From Verticillium longisporum (taxonomy: Eukaryota > Ascomycota > Sordariomycetes > Glomerellales > Plectosphaerellaceae), in NCBI GenBank assembly GCA_019188255.1, contig JAETXT010000011.1, positions 1,364,001-1,428,000 on the forward strand: 64,000 bases of DNA, in the 5' to 3' direction. The position numbers and the translations under genes were made by a program. The notes beneath the pieces were generated by a model, which saw nothing but the letters and a program-made list of their open reading frames with translations, had not been told where the DNA came from and searched no databases. Of the stretch, positions 11,419 to 21,161 are shown piece by piece (position 1 is the stretch's first letter; the number at the start of each line of letters is the position of its first letter).

Positions 11419-14400
11419 ATGGACACGGCCACCTGCGACAACACAGCCTTTCGAACGTCGACCATGCAGCGAAGCCAGCTACCCCGACCCGGCGCGCCGA
11501 CTCACGGCCTCTCCGAGCTCAGCGAATCTCAGAGCAATGCGCGTCCCCATGCCGCCAGCATGATGCCGCCGCCGTCCAAGATTGGTGGCATCGCCGCCGG
11601 CACCAAGCGCGAGGTGCCCCAACCAGGTGCGCCTCATGTCTCCCCCCTCTCTCCTGTCGTCTACGTACACTTCGCCGCTGCAGCCCTGTACTGACCTGTG
11701 GGAGCAGCAGCGACGCAGCCTCAGAGGAGGACGTTGATGGACCGAGCCAGAGACTATCCAGACAAGGACCCCGCCGCCACATCTGCCGGCGTGCGAAAGA
11801 TCCCCCCGGGAGCAAATGGCCATATCAAAGGCCAGTCATTGACTTCGGTGAGTCTCTCTTCTGCCTGCCACGTGGGCGACAGAAATGGAAGGCGACGTTG
11901 CTGTTGCCAGTCACGGGCACCTCGTCGCAGCCAGGCACCTCGTCGCAGCCAGGCACCTCGTCGCAGCCAGGCACCTCGCTAACACGGCTTCGCCCATAGC
12001 TTAAGCAGCCCTCCAGTGGCTTCTCGTCGCGCCAAACCTCGACCTCCACCGCCTCGGCTGGCTCGCGTCAAACCTCGAGTAGCAGCTTCGCCAGTAGTAT
12101 GGGCGCGGGCCGACATGCTCTCGATCGATCAAAATCGGCACTGGGCAACCGCGATCAATACGGACGTCCAAGAGGCAACACAACCATGTCGCGACCGCAG
12201 ACGTCCCACGGACACAACCCGGGAGACGACTTTGACGGAGGACATGGACAGAACGGTACGACCAGAATACCCCGGCCGCACAGCGCTCCGCGGTATTCCA
12301 GCCCCGGCTAGGAGCAGGGCAGGGAACCGCGGGCCGCGAAACGCTCCCCAGCACCAACACCCGCGCAGAGGGAAGTGTCTCTCAGCAGAAAGTTCAAGAA
12401 CCTGTCCATCGACGATGACAGCTTCGAAAGCGCCGTCGTGGAAGGGAGCCAAGTGGTCCCGATCAAGCGCGTCCCCTCACACACCCCCCTCTTCCAGCCC
12501 CTATCCCACGAGAACATCACGATTCGCTCGCCCCGCAAAACCGTCCCCAAGCCAGGACTGCCAGAGCTCAAGCCCAAGGCTTCTCGGCCCAACCTGGGGG
12601 CCTTGGCCTGTCCACCCGTCACACCCGCGGCCGAGTCGAAGCAGATCAAGGCTCACATGGACCGGCTCGAGGAGACTGTCAGGTCACTCACTGGAGATGC
12701 GCGGTCACCCATCAAGTCCCCGTCGCCACAGAAGCTACCGTTTTTGAGCAAATTCTCTAACACGACTGATTTCACAGCCCTTGATGTCCACGAGAGATTG
12801 GGCGCCGTCGACACGCAGATGAAGCAGCTGCGGGATCTCATGGACAACTCGCTATCAGAAAAGAAGGCCGCCGACGATGCGCACGAGTTGATGAGGAGGA
12901 GAGGTACGCCGAGTGCTTCTCGCCGACATGCAGGCAGAGAGACTCATGCTAACACGATCGCAGTGGCCGACCTCGAGACGGAACGAGAACGACTCGGAAC
13001 ACGCAATGAGACGCTACAGACGGATCTAGAAAGCACCAGGGAAAAGCTCAAGATGCTGCAGTTTGACGTCGAGGCAGAGAGGCGAAATCACAAGTACGAG
13101 CTCGAAGACGAAGCGAGGAGGCACCGCAACGAACAGGACGGGCTTCGAAAACAACTAGGCGAGGAAACGGAACGACTGCAGAAAACCCACCGAGAGGCCC
13201 TCGAAGCTCTGGACCGTCAATACCGGGTCGAGCTCGAGGACGAACGAAGCACCCAGTCGAGAGAGGTGCAGGAGCTGCGGTCCAAGCTGGGCAACGAGCA
13301 GCAAGACCTCAACCTCGCGCTGCAGAAGAAGGAGCGCGAGATGGCCGAGATGCGGGCGCAGATGGACGCCTTGCGGGGATCTCGACCGGGAGGAGGCGTT
13401 GAAAAAGGGGCTCGCCAGCAACATTTCCGAGCTCGCCGCCTCCAACGTGACGCTCGAGGCCAAGATCAACTCGCTCAAGTCGCACGTCGAGTTTCTCGAA
13501 TCGGACAACCAAGCGCAGTCCAACTCGTTCGCCAACATGGAGGCGAAGCTGCAGGAAGCGCTCCTCGCGGCGGACGAGGCGCGCCACAAGCTCATCAAGG
13601 AGGAGACGGAGCGCCGCATCCTGTTCAACAAGTACCAGGAGCTCAAGGGCAACATTCGCGTCATGTGTCGCGTGCGGCCGATGCTCGGTCAGGGCGAGGG
13701 CGAAGGGGCCAAGATCACGTTCCCCGACGACAGGACGTCGGCCGAGATTGCGCTGCAGGGCGCCGAGGAGACGACGGCCATGGGCAGAGTGAGCCGCAAG
13801 AACTTCAACTTTGAGTTTGACCGCGTGTTCGCGCCGGCGGCGCTGAACCAGGACGTGTTTGACGAGATTTCGCAGCTCGTGCAGAGCGCGCTCGACGGCT
13901 ACAACGTGTGCATCTTCTGCTACGGCCAGACGGGCTCGGGCAAGACGCACACCATGTCGTCGGAGGACGGCATGATCCCGCGGGCGACGCACATGATCTA
14001 CGACACGATCACCAAGCTCAAGGAGAAGTCGTGGACGTACACGATGGAGGGCTCGTTCATCGAGGTGTACAACGAGGAGCTCAACGACCTGCTGACGCCC
14101 CACGGCCGCGAGTCGGACGGCAAGGGCAAGCGGCTCGAGATTCGGCACGACGAGGCGCGCAAGCAGACGACGGTGGCACACTGCAAGACGGTGGCGCTCG
14201 ACTCGGCGGACAAGGTCGAGGCGATGCTCGCGCAGGCGCAGTCGAACCGGTCGGTGGCGGCGACCAAGTCGAACGAGCGGTCGTCGCGGTCGCACAGCGT
14301 CTTCATCCTCAAGCTCGTCGGCCACAACGCGTCGACGGGCGAGCGGTGCGAGGGCACGCTCAACCTCGTCGACCTCGCCGGCTCGGAGCGGCTCAAGCAG

Positions 14401-14752
14401 TCGGGGGCCGAGGGCGAGCGCATGAAGGAGACGCAGAGCATCAACAAGTCGCTGTCGTGCCTCGGCGACGTCATCGAGGCGCTCGGCCGCGGCAGCGGAC
14501 ACGTGCCGTACCGCAACAGCAAGCTGACGCACCTGCTGCAGTACTCGCTCGGCGGCAACAGCAAGACGCTCATGTTTGTCATGGTCAGCCCGCTGGAGAC
14601 GCATCTCAAGGAGACGCTGACGAGTCTGCGGTTTGCGACAAAGGTATGTCACACAGTTTTGAGGGGGGGGGCTCTTCGGCAGAGGACAAGCTAACAGGGC
14701 GCAGGTTCATAATACCCATATTGGCACGGCCAAGGCGACGAAGAAGGTGTGA
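11419..14752 (+). CDS. klpA: Kinesin-14 (C-terminal motor, KlpA/Kar3 type), one frameshift
   Basis: A minus-end-directed microtubule motor for spindle assembly. The N-terminus is Ser/Pro-rich (RSQLPRPGAPTHGLSELSES), a long coiled coil follows (about 12960-13620), and the motor is C-terminal with P-loop GQTGSGKTHTM, switch I NERSSRSH and switch II DLAGSERL. Exons: 11419-11626, 11708-11847, 12000-12255, 12352-12903, 12964-14643, 14705-14752; the last gives VHNTHIGTAKATKKV. The third intron (12256-12351) is inferred to remove an in-frame TAG at 12309. The acceptor at 11707/11710 is a tandem NAGNAG. The frame changes by one base at the GGGG run 13375-13378, between AEMRAQMDALR and DLDREEALKKGLASN, with no possible intron there; an extra G in the consensus is the likely cause. 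ATG at 11464 is an alternative start. Confidence 0.88.
11916..11978 (+). repeat. 18-bp minisatellite in kinesin intron 2
   Basis: Three and a half exact copies of GGCACCTCGTCGCAGCCA (11916-11933, 11934-11951, 11952-11969, then a partial copy) lie inside the intron at 11848-11999, ending next to its CTAAC branch point. Copy number could alter intron length without affecting the protein. Confidence 0.9.
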
Positions 14753-15615
14753 AGAAAGCCTTCCGAGGCAACACGTGGCTGGCCGACTGATGAACAAGGC
14801 GTTTTGGGGCGGTTGCTGGCTCGGCGTTTGTGTGTGTTTTGTTTGGATCAATGTCGAACATGAGCAAAGGTCGTCTCGAGGGGCGAGTAGGGTTCTGGGG
14901 CGGGCAGGCTTGGGCCACATGGCATCGGACAGGATTTGTATATCGACGATAGGGTATTCGTATGTGAAGACTCTGAGCCGCTGGTTCCAGGGCACTTGTT
15001 TGCTTCTTGCCGCTGAAGATGTTGCGTTGCAGTTGATGCCTGAACGAGACCTTCCTTGGATGCTGGCTCGTAGTTGTCGAGGTCAGGACGTTGGATGGTC
15101 AGTTGGTGCTGGACCAGTCCACAGGCGGCTAGCGATCTCGTTAGCGCCCGTCAGCGGCTTCAGGGGGCCGGCCTCTGCGTCAGGGAGCCAAGGCCGCTAG
15201 CTCCAGGGACCGGCCCTTTGTTTCCCCCCTCCTTGTTCAGACGTCCAACGACACGACATGGAACCAACGAACGCTCCATCTTGTTCTCGTTCGAGGCTGC
15301 GCTGCTGCTCCATTGTCTCCTCGACACAGCAGCTTTCGGGTGCCTCACTGCGTGACGGGCCATGAAGGACATCATTGACGCGATATATCACGACTTCACC
15401 AGCACATGAGCATCAGCATAGCTTCAGCACTGCTTCAGCACAGCATCAGCACAGCTTCAGCACAGCATCAGCACAGCTTCAGCACAGCATCAGCACAGCT
15501 TCAGCACAGCATCAGCATAGCTTCAGCACAGCATCAGCACAGCATCAGTAGAGAGCTTCGACAAGCTGGCCTGCCCCAATCGCTACACCAGCCGCTTCAC
15601 CGTTGCGAGACCAGA
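14753..15615. other. Intergenic region before the 15.6-kb gene
   Basis: The first 650 bp show nothing recognisable. The last 200 bp hold an imperfect tandem array of CAGCA/TCAGCACAG units, listed separately. Confidence 0.5.
15409..15550 (+). repeat. Imperfect CAGCAT/CAGCTT tandem array
   Basis: About 140 bp are built of alternating CAGCACAGCATCAGCACAG-type units with period 9 to 18. The frame through it is open and joined to the downstream gene, so it could be 5' leader or encode a Gln/His/Ser-rich extension. The downstream ATG at 15616 is the more conservative start. Confidence 0.85.
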
Positions 15616-16620
15616 ATGCAGACTGCCTCGACCACGGCGCGCGGCATCAAGCCCGGCGGCCTCTCCTCCTCGAAATGGGCTTCCACGACCTCCCCCGCCT
15701 GGTCCTCCCGCGGCACCCCGACCTACACCCCCCGCAGCAGCAGCAGCAGCAGCAGCGCCGTCGGTCCCCGCGAGACATCCGCCATAACCCCGGCCACGCA
15801 ATGGTGGGAGACGCCCAACCCAGAGCCCAAGCTCCGCGACCCCGCCGCCGAGACGTCTGCGGCAGCACCGTCACCAGCGACGTCAGCGGCAGCCCCGACG
15901 ACGGCGCCGCCGCCGCCGCTGTCCGCCGCCCAGCGCGAGCTCCGCCGCTACGTCCAGATCGTGCGCCGCATGAAGTGGAAGCTGCCCTACCTGCAGGACG
16001 GCTACCGCCGCGCCCTGACGCGCGAGGACGACGCCGAGCTCATGTTCAAGCTCGACTTTTACGAGTACTACATGCTCCTCGAGCGCGCCCTCGTCCACCT
16101 CCTCGGCGTCTTTGGCCGAGCCGTCGAGCGCGGGCCCGCCCCTGCCCCTGCCTCTGCGAACGGCACGGGCACCGCCGCCAACGGCACGCACCGCTACCAC
16201 CAGAACGTGCTCGCCGCGCTCGAGAGGGCCGACAATCCGCTGCGCGCGGCGCTGGGGACCGGCGACGTCAGGGTCTTCCTCGGCCGGGCGAAGGAGCTGA
16301 GGAATCGGTGGAAGTATGCCGAGGGCGACGAGTCGTCGACGGCCCAGCAGCAGCAGCAATCATCACTAAAGGGACCCACGCGGGGCATCACGGGGCGGGC
16401 GCCGCTCGAGAGCTACGATCTCGACTCGATGTTTGGGCACATTTTCGGCGGGTTCGATCAGGGCTACGGCATTGCCGAGGCGTGGGTCGCCGAGCTCGCG
16501 AGCAGGGCCGACATGGTGCCTGCTGTTGCCGCGGACGGGACGCCGGGCGCCGACATGGCCGTCGACGACGACGAGGAGTTTGACTTTATGGTGGATGCCA
16601 TGGACTGGGAGGCTGTTTAG
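15616..16620 (+). CDS. Conserved fungal protein of unknown function
   Basis: A single exon encodes 334 residues from MQTASTTARGIKPGG. The N-terminal third is Ser/Thr/Pro/Ala-rich with a serine run. A probable helical core starts near residue 105 with LSAAQRELRRYVQIVRRMKW, then YRRALTREDDAELMFKLDFY and YYMLLERALVHLLGVFGRAV. The C-terminus is acidic and ends in VDDDEEFDFMVDAMDWEAV, which resembles an acidic activation-like tail. I do not recognise a named family. An in-frame ATG at 15406 would add 70 residues from the CAG-type repeat array; I prefer the downstream start because it removes the repeat. No introns are needed. It converges with the secreted-protein gene on the other strand. Confidence 0.72.
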   Translation: MQTASTTARGIKPGGLSSSKWASTTSPAWSSRGTPTYTPRSSSSSSSAVGPRETSAITPATQWWETPNPEPKLRDPAAETSAAAPSPATSAAAPTTAPPPPLSAAQRELRRYVQIVRRMKWKLPYLQDGYRRALTREDDAELMFKLDFYEYYMLLERALVHLLGVFGRAVERGPAPAPASANGTGTAANGTHRYHQNVLAALERADNPLRAALGTGDVRVFLGRAKELRNRWKYAEGDESSTAQQQQQSSLKGPTRGITGRAPLESYDLDSMFGHIFGGFDQGYGIAEAWVAELASRADMVPAVAADGTPGADMAVDDDEEFDFMVDAMDWEAV

Positions 16621-17460
16621 GAGGAGCATGGCGCGGCGCATTGGGTGTGGTTGGCGTGAAGAGAGGGCCACGATGGCTGGTCGGGTCTGGAGTTCCCTGA
16701 GCGCTGCGCAAGTACATAGTATAGATACCCCCCCTTGAATATGGCTCGACCAAGTAGACTTTAGACGTCATTTTTATCACAACGGGAAGCGTTTTTCGAG
16801 TCGAGTCGAGAACGGGCTCAGAAACATTATGCAACTCACTGCTCTTGGGTGCCATGCCTCTCCGCGTCCTGGTCCGTCTCATTCGTGCCCTACTGATAAA
16901 TCAATGGTGCCCCAAAGCATATCCAAAACAGCTAGCCAAGAACTGGCGGGTCAACCTTTCGACATGGAAGAAACCAGATCCCGCTGGCGAAACAGCATTG
17001 CATGTTCTTCCTCTCACCAGCTCAGTATCCAATCTTGAATCCTTGTGGCTGCATGATGGCTTCAAAAATGGAAAGCTCTCAACGGCTGTCCTGGCGCCAG
17101 AGTTTCGTGCTTGACCTGTAACTTTCGAGGGCCTCAGCCTGCATTTTGCTGCTTGTCTCCTTACCTCCCCTTACCTTGACATCCTCGCTCTTCTCACACA
17201 GCCACTGCGGGCTCTCGGATCTGTCGCTCCTGAAGCGATGGCTTGAGCCGGCATGGCTGTCTGGGGAAACACGCTCTCGCGGTCCGTCACGTCCGATTTC
17301 GACACGCTCACTGCGGTGTCTGTGCATGATGTTTCATAACGGCGTTGGCTATATTGCGTGTAAACTAAACTCCTTTGATCTCCAACCTGCAGAAACCTCA
17401 TCAGAACAGCTCTCCCCACCACCCACTGGACAGGGCCCAAGGCATCGCCTTGCGACTTGA
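16621..17460. other. Convergent intergenic region, 16621-17460
   Basis: 840 bp between two convergent genes. It likely contains both 3' UTRs. I see no gene or repeat. Confidence 0.5.
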
Positions 17461-18385
17461 TCAGGCATACTTCGCAAAGCACATCGCAGCTATGCAAGAC
17501 CGTTAGAATTTGAGGCCAGGAAAGTCTCCGAGGAGCCAGAGGGGGGGTTGACTTACTGCAAGGGAGATAAAGTATTGGCAAGATCAGCCTGAAGCACTTC
17601 TGTATGCAGGCTCCCCTGAGTCGGTTGGCCGGCTTCAATATCTTGCCGGCATTCTTGACCTTCTCCTCCATCGCCTTCTTCCTCGCGTGCATCTCATCCT
17701 GGTGTTGCTTGTCCCTCACGGCCTTCTCGTCTTTCTGCTTCTTCTTCTCCTTCCTCTTCTTCTCGTCCGCCGCCTTCTTCTTGTCCGACGCGGTCCACTC
17801 GGCCTTCTTCCTCTTCATCTCCCTCTCGGCATCCTCCTCGTCCTTCTCCTTCTCGTCCTTCTCGTCCTTCTCGGCCTCCTTCTTCTTCTCGTCCTTCTCG
17901 GCCTCCTTCTTCTTCTCGGCCTTCTCGGCCGCCTTCTTCTTTTCGGCCTTCTCAGCCGCCTTCTTCTTTTCGGCCTTCTCGGCCGCCTTCTTCTTCTCAG
18001 CTTTCTTGGCCTTCTTGGCCTTCTTCTTCTTCTCGGCCTTCTTCTTCTTCTTCTCCTTCTTCTCCTTCTCGTCCCTCTCGTCGTCGTCGTCCTCCTCCTC
18101 CTCCTCCTCCTCATACGTCTCGGACTCCACGATCTGCTTGTTCTTCCCGTACTTTGCAATTTGTCTGTCCTTCCTGTCATATATGTAGATATTTATGTCG
18201 TCGTCCATGGGCTTCAGGAGCCCGTCGGCCTGCGCCATCGCGTTGGCATCTTCAGGCTCGGTGGCGGCCTCGAGATCGCTCGAGACGCGCAGGGCGTCGC
18301 TGTCGGCGGGGCGCGGGTCTGGCAGCGCGACGGCCGAGACGAGCGCGAGGGCCGCGAGGGCCGGGAAGACGCACGTCACGCGCAT
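17461..18385 (-). CDS. Secreted Lys-rich protein with C-terminal CX3C-X11-CX3C motif
   Basis: Two exons, 17557-18385 and 17461-17489, are joined over a 67-nt intron (donor GTAAGT, TTCTAACGG branch, acceptor GCATAG), giving 285 residues. Residues 1 to about 20 (MRVTCVFPALAALALVSAVA) form a clear secretion signal. An acidic run and then a very long charged region follow (about residues 95-235), made of repeats such as AEKKKAAEKAEKK that should form a single charged helix. The C-terminal domain has four cysteines, C260-C264 and C276-C280, around a hydrophobic loop FRLILPILYLP. The intron falls in phase 1 just after the third cysteine, exactly as in the next gene upstream, which marks the two as paralogues. 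No function is known to me; a helical hairpin with two disulfides is an inference from spacing. Confidence 0.7.
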
Positions 18386-18399
18386 TTCGTTGCTTCGAG

Positions 18400-18490
18400 T
18401 GTGCGCGTGGTTCGTGTGTGCTTGGTTCGAGTGTGCTTGGTTCGAGTGTGCCTGGTTCGAGTGTGCCTGGTTCGAGGATGCCTGGTTTCG
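18400..18490 (+). repeat. 15-bp tandem array in the 5' leader
   Basis: About six imperfect copies of GGTTCGAGTGTGCCT lie directly upstream of the secreted-protein ATG. Read on the minus strand they would encode a repeated Ser-Asn-Gln-Ala-His, but the signal peptide begins after them, so they are taken as leader. Confidence 0.85.
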
Positions 18491-18502
18491 AACGTGCTTG
18501 GG

Positions 18503-18615
18503 ATGAAGGCTTGAAGAAGCGTGGGAAGGTATCAAGGAAGCTTGGGATGACTTGAAGAAGCGTCGGAAGGTATCAAGAAAGCTTGAGATGACTTGAAGAA
18601 GTGTGGGAAGGTGGT
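18503..18615 (+). repeat. Direct repeat of about 48 bp
   Basis: A unit containing TTGAAGAAGCGTCGGAAGGT followed by ATCAAGAAAGCTT occurs twice, with a partial third copy, in the leader or promoter of the Lys-rich secreted protein gene. Confidence 0.8.
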
Positions 18616-18967
18616 AGTCAGGAAATGTTGTAAAGGATGGTATCTGGTCAGGAGTCCTGGTGCCATCTGATCGAGGCAAGAGCCTCCCTTTATAGGCGAG
18701 CGGTCTGAAGGTTTTTTCCCTTTCAAAATTCTATCTCTCGTGTCATCAAGGTGCAGTGCAAGGTGGAAAAGATATATGGGCAGCAGAGTTTGGATTTTGA
18801 AGTGTCTGAGAAAGCCTGGACACCCTCATGAGCGAGGCCGCGGCGGAACAAGAACACGAACACGCAACGGTCCTTGAGTTTTCGGTCCCTTGTTGGTGTC
18901 TAGGGTACATGCTTCCACCTTTGCGTCCAAGCCGCCTGACCTCTGTGAGTCCTCACGTTGGACCAAC

Positions 18968-19466
18968 TTAGACGATCGAAAATATGTAGGGCTTGGGAGG
19001 GCAATAACGACCTTGAATCCATGTCAGAGCTTCTTCCAATGATACAACGGAACCTTGGACAGTCAGCGGTTTGGGTGTGCCAGCTGGACTTACGGCACTG
19101 TTTCTTGCCACCACCTTCAGCCATACATTTCTCCATGCACTGTTTGTGGACCATCATGAAGAACTTCTTGGGCAGTATCTTTTTCTTGATCCTCTTCTTC
19201 CCCTTATCTTTTCGCAGTGTGAAGTCATCCCATTCATCCTCGGTGCCCGCCTTCTCAAGAAGTTCCGTCTCAAGAAGTTCCGATGCCGGCTGGTCCACGT
19301 CGGGGCGCGAGTATGAAACCGGCAAGCCGGCCGGCACTGCATCAGGCTCGGCAGCCGGATGACGTTCGACGCTGTCCACGGCCTCGGGTGCGGCTTGTCC
19401 TCCGTTCTCGAGAGCCAAGACGCACGCGGCTATGGAAAGCACGGGCAAAAGCTGAGTGATACGCAT
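18968..19466 (-). CDS. Small secreted protein with C-terminal CX3C-X9-CX3C motif
   Basis: Two exons, 19094-19466 and 18968-19011, flank an 82-nt intron (donor GTAAGT, CTGAC branch, acceptor TTCAAG) and give 138 residues. Residues 1-19 (MRITQLLPVLSIAACVLAL) are a secretion signal. An acidic middle carries the duplicated SELLETELLEK, then a basic patch KGKKRIKKKILPKK. The end has C110-MEK-C114 and C124-RRY-C128, then PPKPYIFSIV. The acceptor was chosen because it restores the second CX3C and a normal intron length; a nearer AAG (19054) would give a 40-nt intron and insert 14 residues between the cysteines. The phase-1 intron directly after the third cysteine matches the downstream neighbour. 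Function unknown; extracellular location is inferred from the signal. Confidence 0.68.
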
Positions 19467-20303
19467 GGTTGGATCCAGGTTGTTTCTCGGGCTTGGTGGT
19501 GGTTGCGGTGTCGGGGGTAGATACTTGGAGAGAGACAAAGACAGAGAGAGAGGGAGAGAGATAGGATCTAGACCGAGCCTCCTTTTGTCTATGTCTAATA
19601 GATGATTTTCCGATGAGTAGGAATATCATATTGACGCCTTCGGATGGAAGTGCTCCTTCTCTGCTGCTGATGACAGCCCGTGGCATTACAGCCCATGGCG
19701 ACGAGGCTGCTAGGCTTGGGAATCATGACGACGAGTGGCGGCGTCGTCGCACCAACATGATGATCAGCGTGAACTCGGTTCTGGATCAAGGCTTGAAGTA
19801 ATCTTTCGGGGGCGCGCCCAAATTCAGGATGTGGCGCCACAGGCGATGCTGGAATAAGGTACCTTGATAAATGATGAGCCATGAAGTTCCTCGAGATCGG
19901 TCGTCAAGATTGGCAGGGAAGGCTGGTAAGAACCTACAGCATGCACACTGTACACACTGGGAAGCGACATGCCCTTCGAAGCATGTTTGGCAGCGCAAGA
20001 AGGGTCCACACAGTGCTGGTCTTCCAATGGTCACTCATCCCGCCCTCCTTCCTTCAAGCTGACTGCTCTCGACACGTCGGTCAACCTGAAGTCCTGGAGG
20101 GCGAAAGCCCGATCCCGTCGGGTAAACACACCGTCAGCATCACCACTATTGAACAGAAGACCAAGTCACATCCGACACGGACAGCGCGGCCCTCGATTAT
20201 CGCCTCGATACAGCCAGCGGGTAAGAACCCCCTCCCCTGACGTGGGCCCCAGCTGGACAAAAACGCCTCACCGCTGCTCTGCTCTGCTCTCACGCCCACC
20301 ACC
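19467..20303. promoter_or_regulatory. Divergent region between the small secreted protein and hydrolase genes
   Basis: 837 bp between two start codons. A GA-rich microsatellite-like run (AGAGAGAGAG) is at about 19531-19560. No other gene is evident; an additional 5' exon for the hydrolase near 20100-20220 cannot be excluded, because a GTAAGA donor-like site occurs at 20221. Confidence 0.45.
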
Positions 20304-21161
20304 ATGCTGCACCCCCTCTGCGAGGTCGTGCAATACCCGCAGCACGCTGTCCCCGGCACGACGCCCCTCATCCTGATCCACGATGGCGGCGGCACCTCTT
20401 TCGCCTACCACTGCCTCGACCCGCTTCGCCGCCCTGTATACGCCATTGCCAACCCCCACTTCCACTCAGGCGCCCCCTGGCCTGGCGGCATCCGCGAGAT
20501 GGCCGAGTTGTACGTCGCCATGGTGCGCCGCACTGTCGACTCGGACGACTTCCCCGACGACGGGGCCGCCCGCGCTAGGGTCTTTCTCGGCGGCTGGAGC
20601 TTCGGCGGCATGCTGGCGTTGGAGATGGCCCGGCTGCTCGAGGTGACGATGACATTGAGGTCGCTGGCCTCCTCATGGTGGACTCCACCTTTCCTCTCTG
20701 GAAGGACTATGAGACAGCGAACAGGAAGTTCGGAGAGATGTTGGTCGATGACGAGGATCCTCCCAGGAAGAACGTCCTGCTGGCGAGGCAGGCCATGACG
20801 GCCGCCGTGGAGATGATTCAGAGCTGGGAGCTGCCGCAGTGGTCATGGCAGGATGACAAGCCGGCCGAGGTCGGCGTCAACGGCTACTCGGCCACGGTCC
20901 CCCGTGCCTGGGGGTCCGCCGCCGACGGTCCTCCTCAAAGCCACGGACGGCGTGCCGACAAAGGTTGCCGGTGAGGTGAGCCGGGTCGACCTGTTTCGAG
21001 ATCAGCGAGATTTGGGCTGGGGGAAGTACCACCCTGGCTTCGTTGGTGAGGTTCTCGACGTCGAGGGCCATCATTATGGCCTCTTTGAGTGGGCTCGGCT
21101 CACGGCCACGACGAACAAGATCAAGGAGGCGTGCGAGCTGCTTCAGAAGAAGCGCGCATAG
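20304..21161 (+). CDS. Thioesterase-like alpha/beta hydrolase, two frameshifts
   Basis: The protein resembles free-standing thioesterases found with fungal polyketide or nonribosomal peptide enzymes. It starts MLHPLCEVVQYPQHAVPG, has an oxyanion-type LILIHDGGG and the nucleophile elbow GGWSFGGMLALEMARLLE, and ends with a catalytic-histidine region DVEGHHYGLFEWARL before the stop at 21159-21161. The frame changes twice. Near 20640-20645 one base is missing after ARLLE (the text resumes as DDDIEVAGLLMVDSTFPLW). At the CCCCC run 20899-20903 one base is extra, and the sequence returns to the first frame as VPGGPPPTVLLKATDG. The two shifts compensate. They may be assembly errors or a decayed gene; the intact motifs in all three pieces favour the former. 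No synthase gene lies nearby, so its substrate is unknown. Confidence 0.72.

Larger units (their letters stand above)
18386..18967. promoter_or_regulatory. Repeat-rich leader and promoter of the Lys-rich secreted protein
   Basis: Between the two secreted-protein genes lie a 15-bp tandem array (about 18400-18490), a longer direct repeat (about 18503-18615), and a minus-strand TATAAA at 18689-18694, some 300 bp before the ATG. The bases after the TATA (AAAGGGAGGCTC) resemble AAAAGGAGGCTC upstream of the neighbouring paralogue (about 19573-19587), suggesting that the promoter was duplicated with the gene. Confidence 0.6.

Noticed and set aside
13309..14652. A 447-codon open frame antisense to the kinesin motor
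   Set aside because: Shadow of the GC-rich motor domain.
15409..15550. CRISPR-like regular repeat
   Set aside because: Units are contiguous without unique spacers and the organism is a eukaryote; it is a simple tandem array.
20221..20303. An extra 5' exon and intron for the thioesterase-like gene
   Set aside because: A GTAAGA donor and possible acceptor exist, but the upstream frames are not protein-like and the ATG at 20304 directly precedes the conserved start of the domain.
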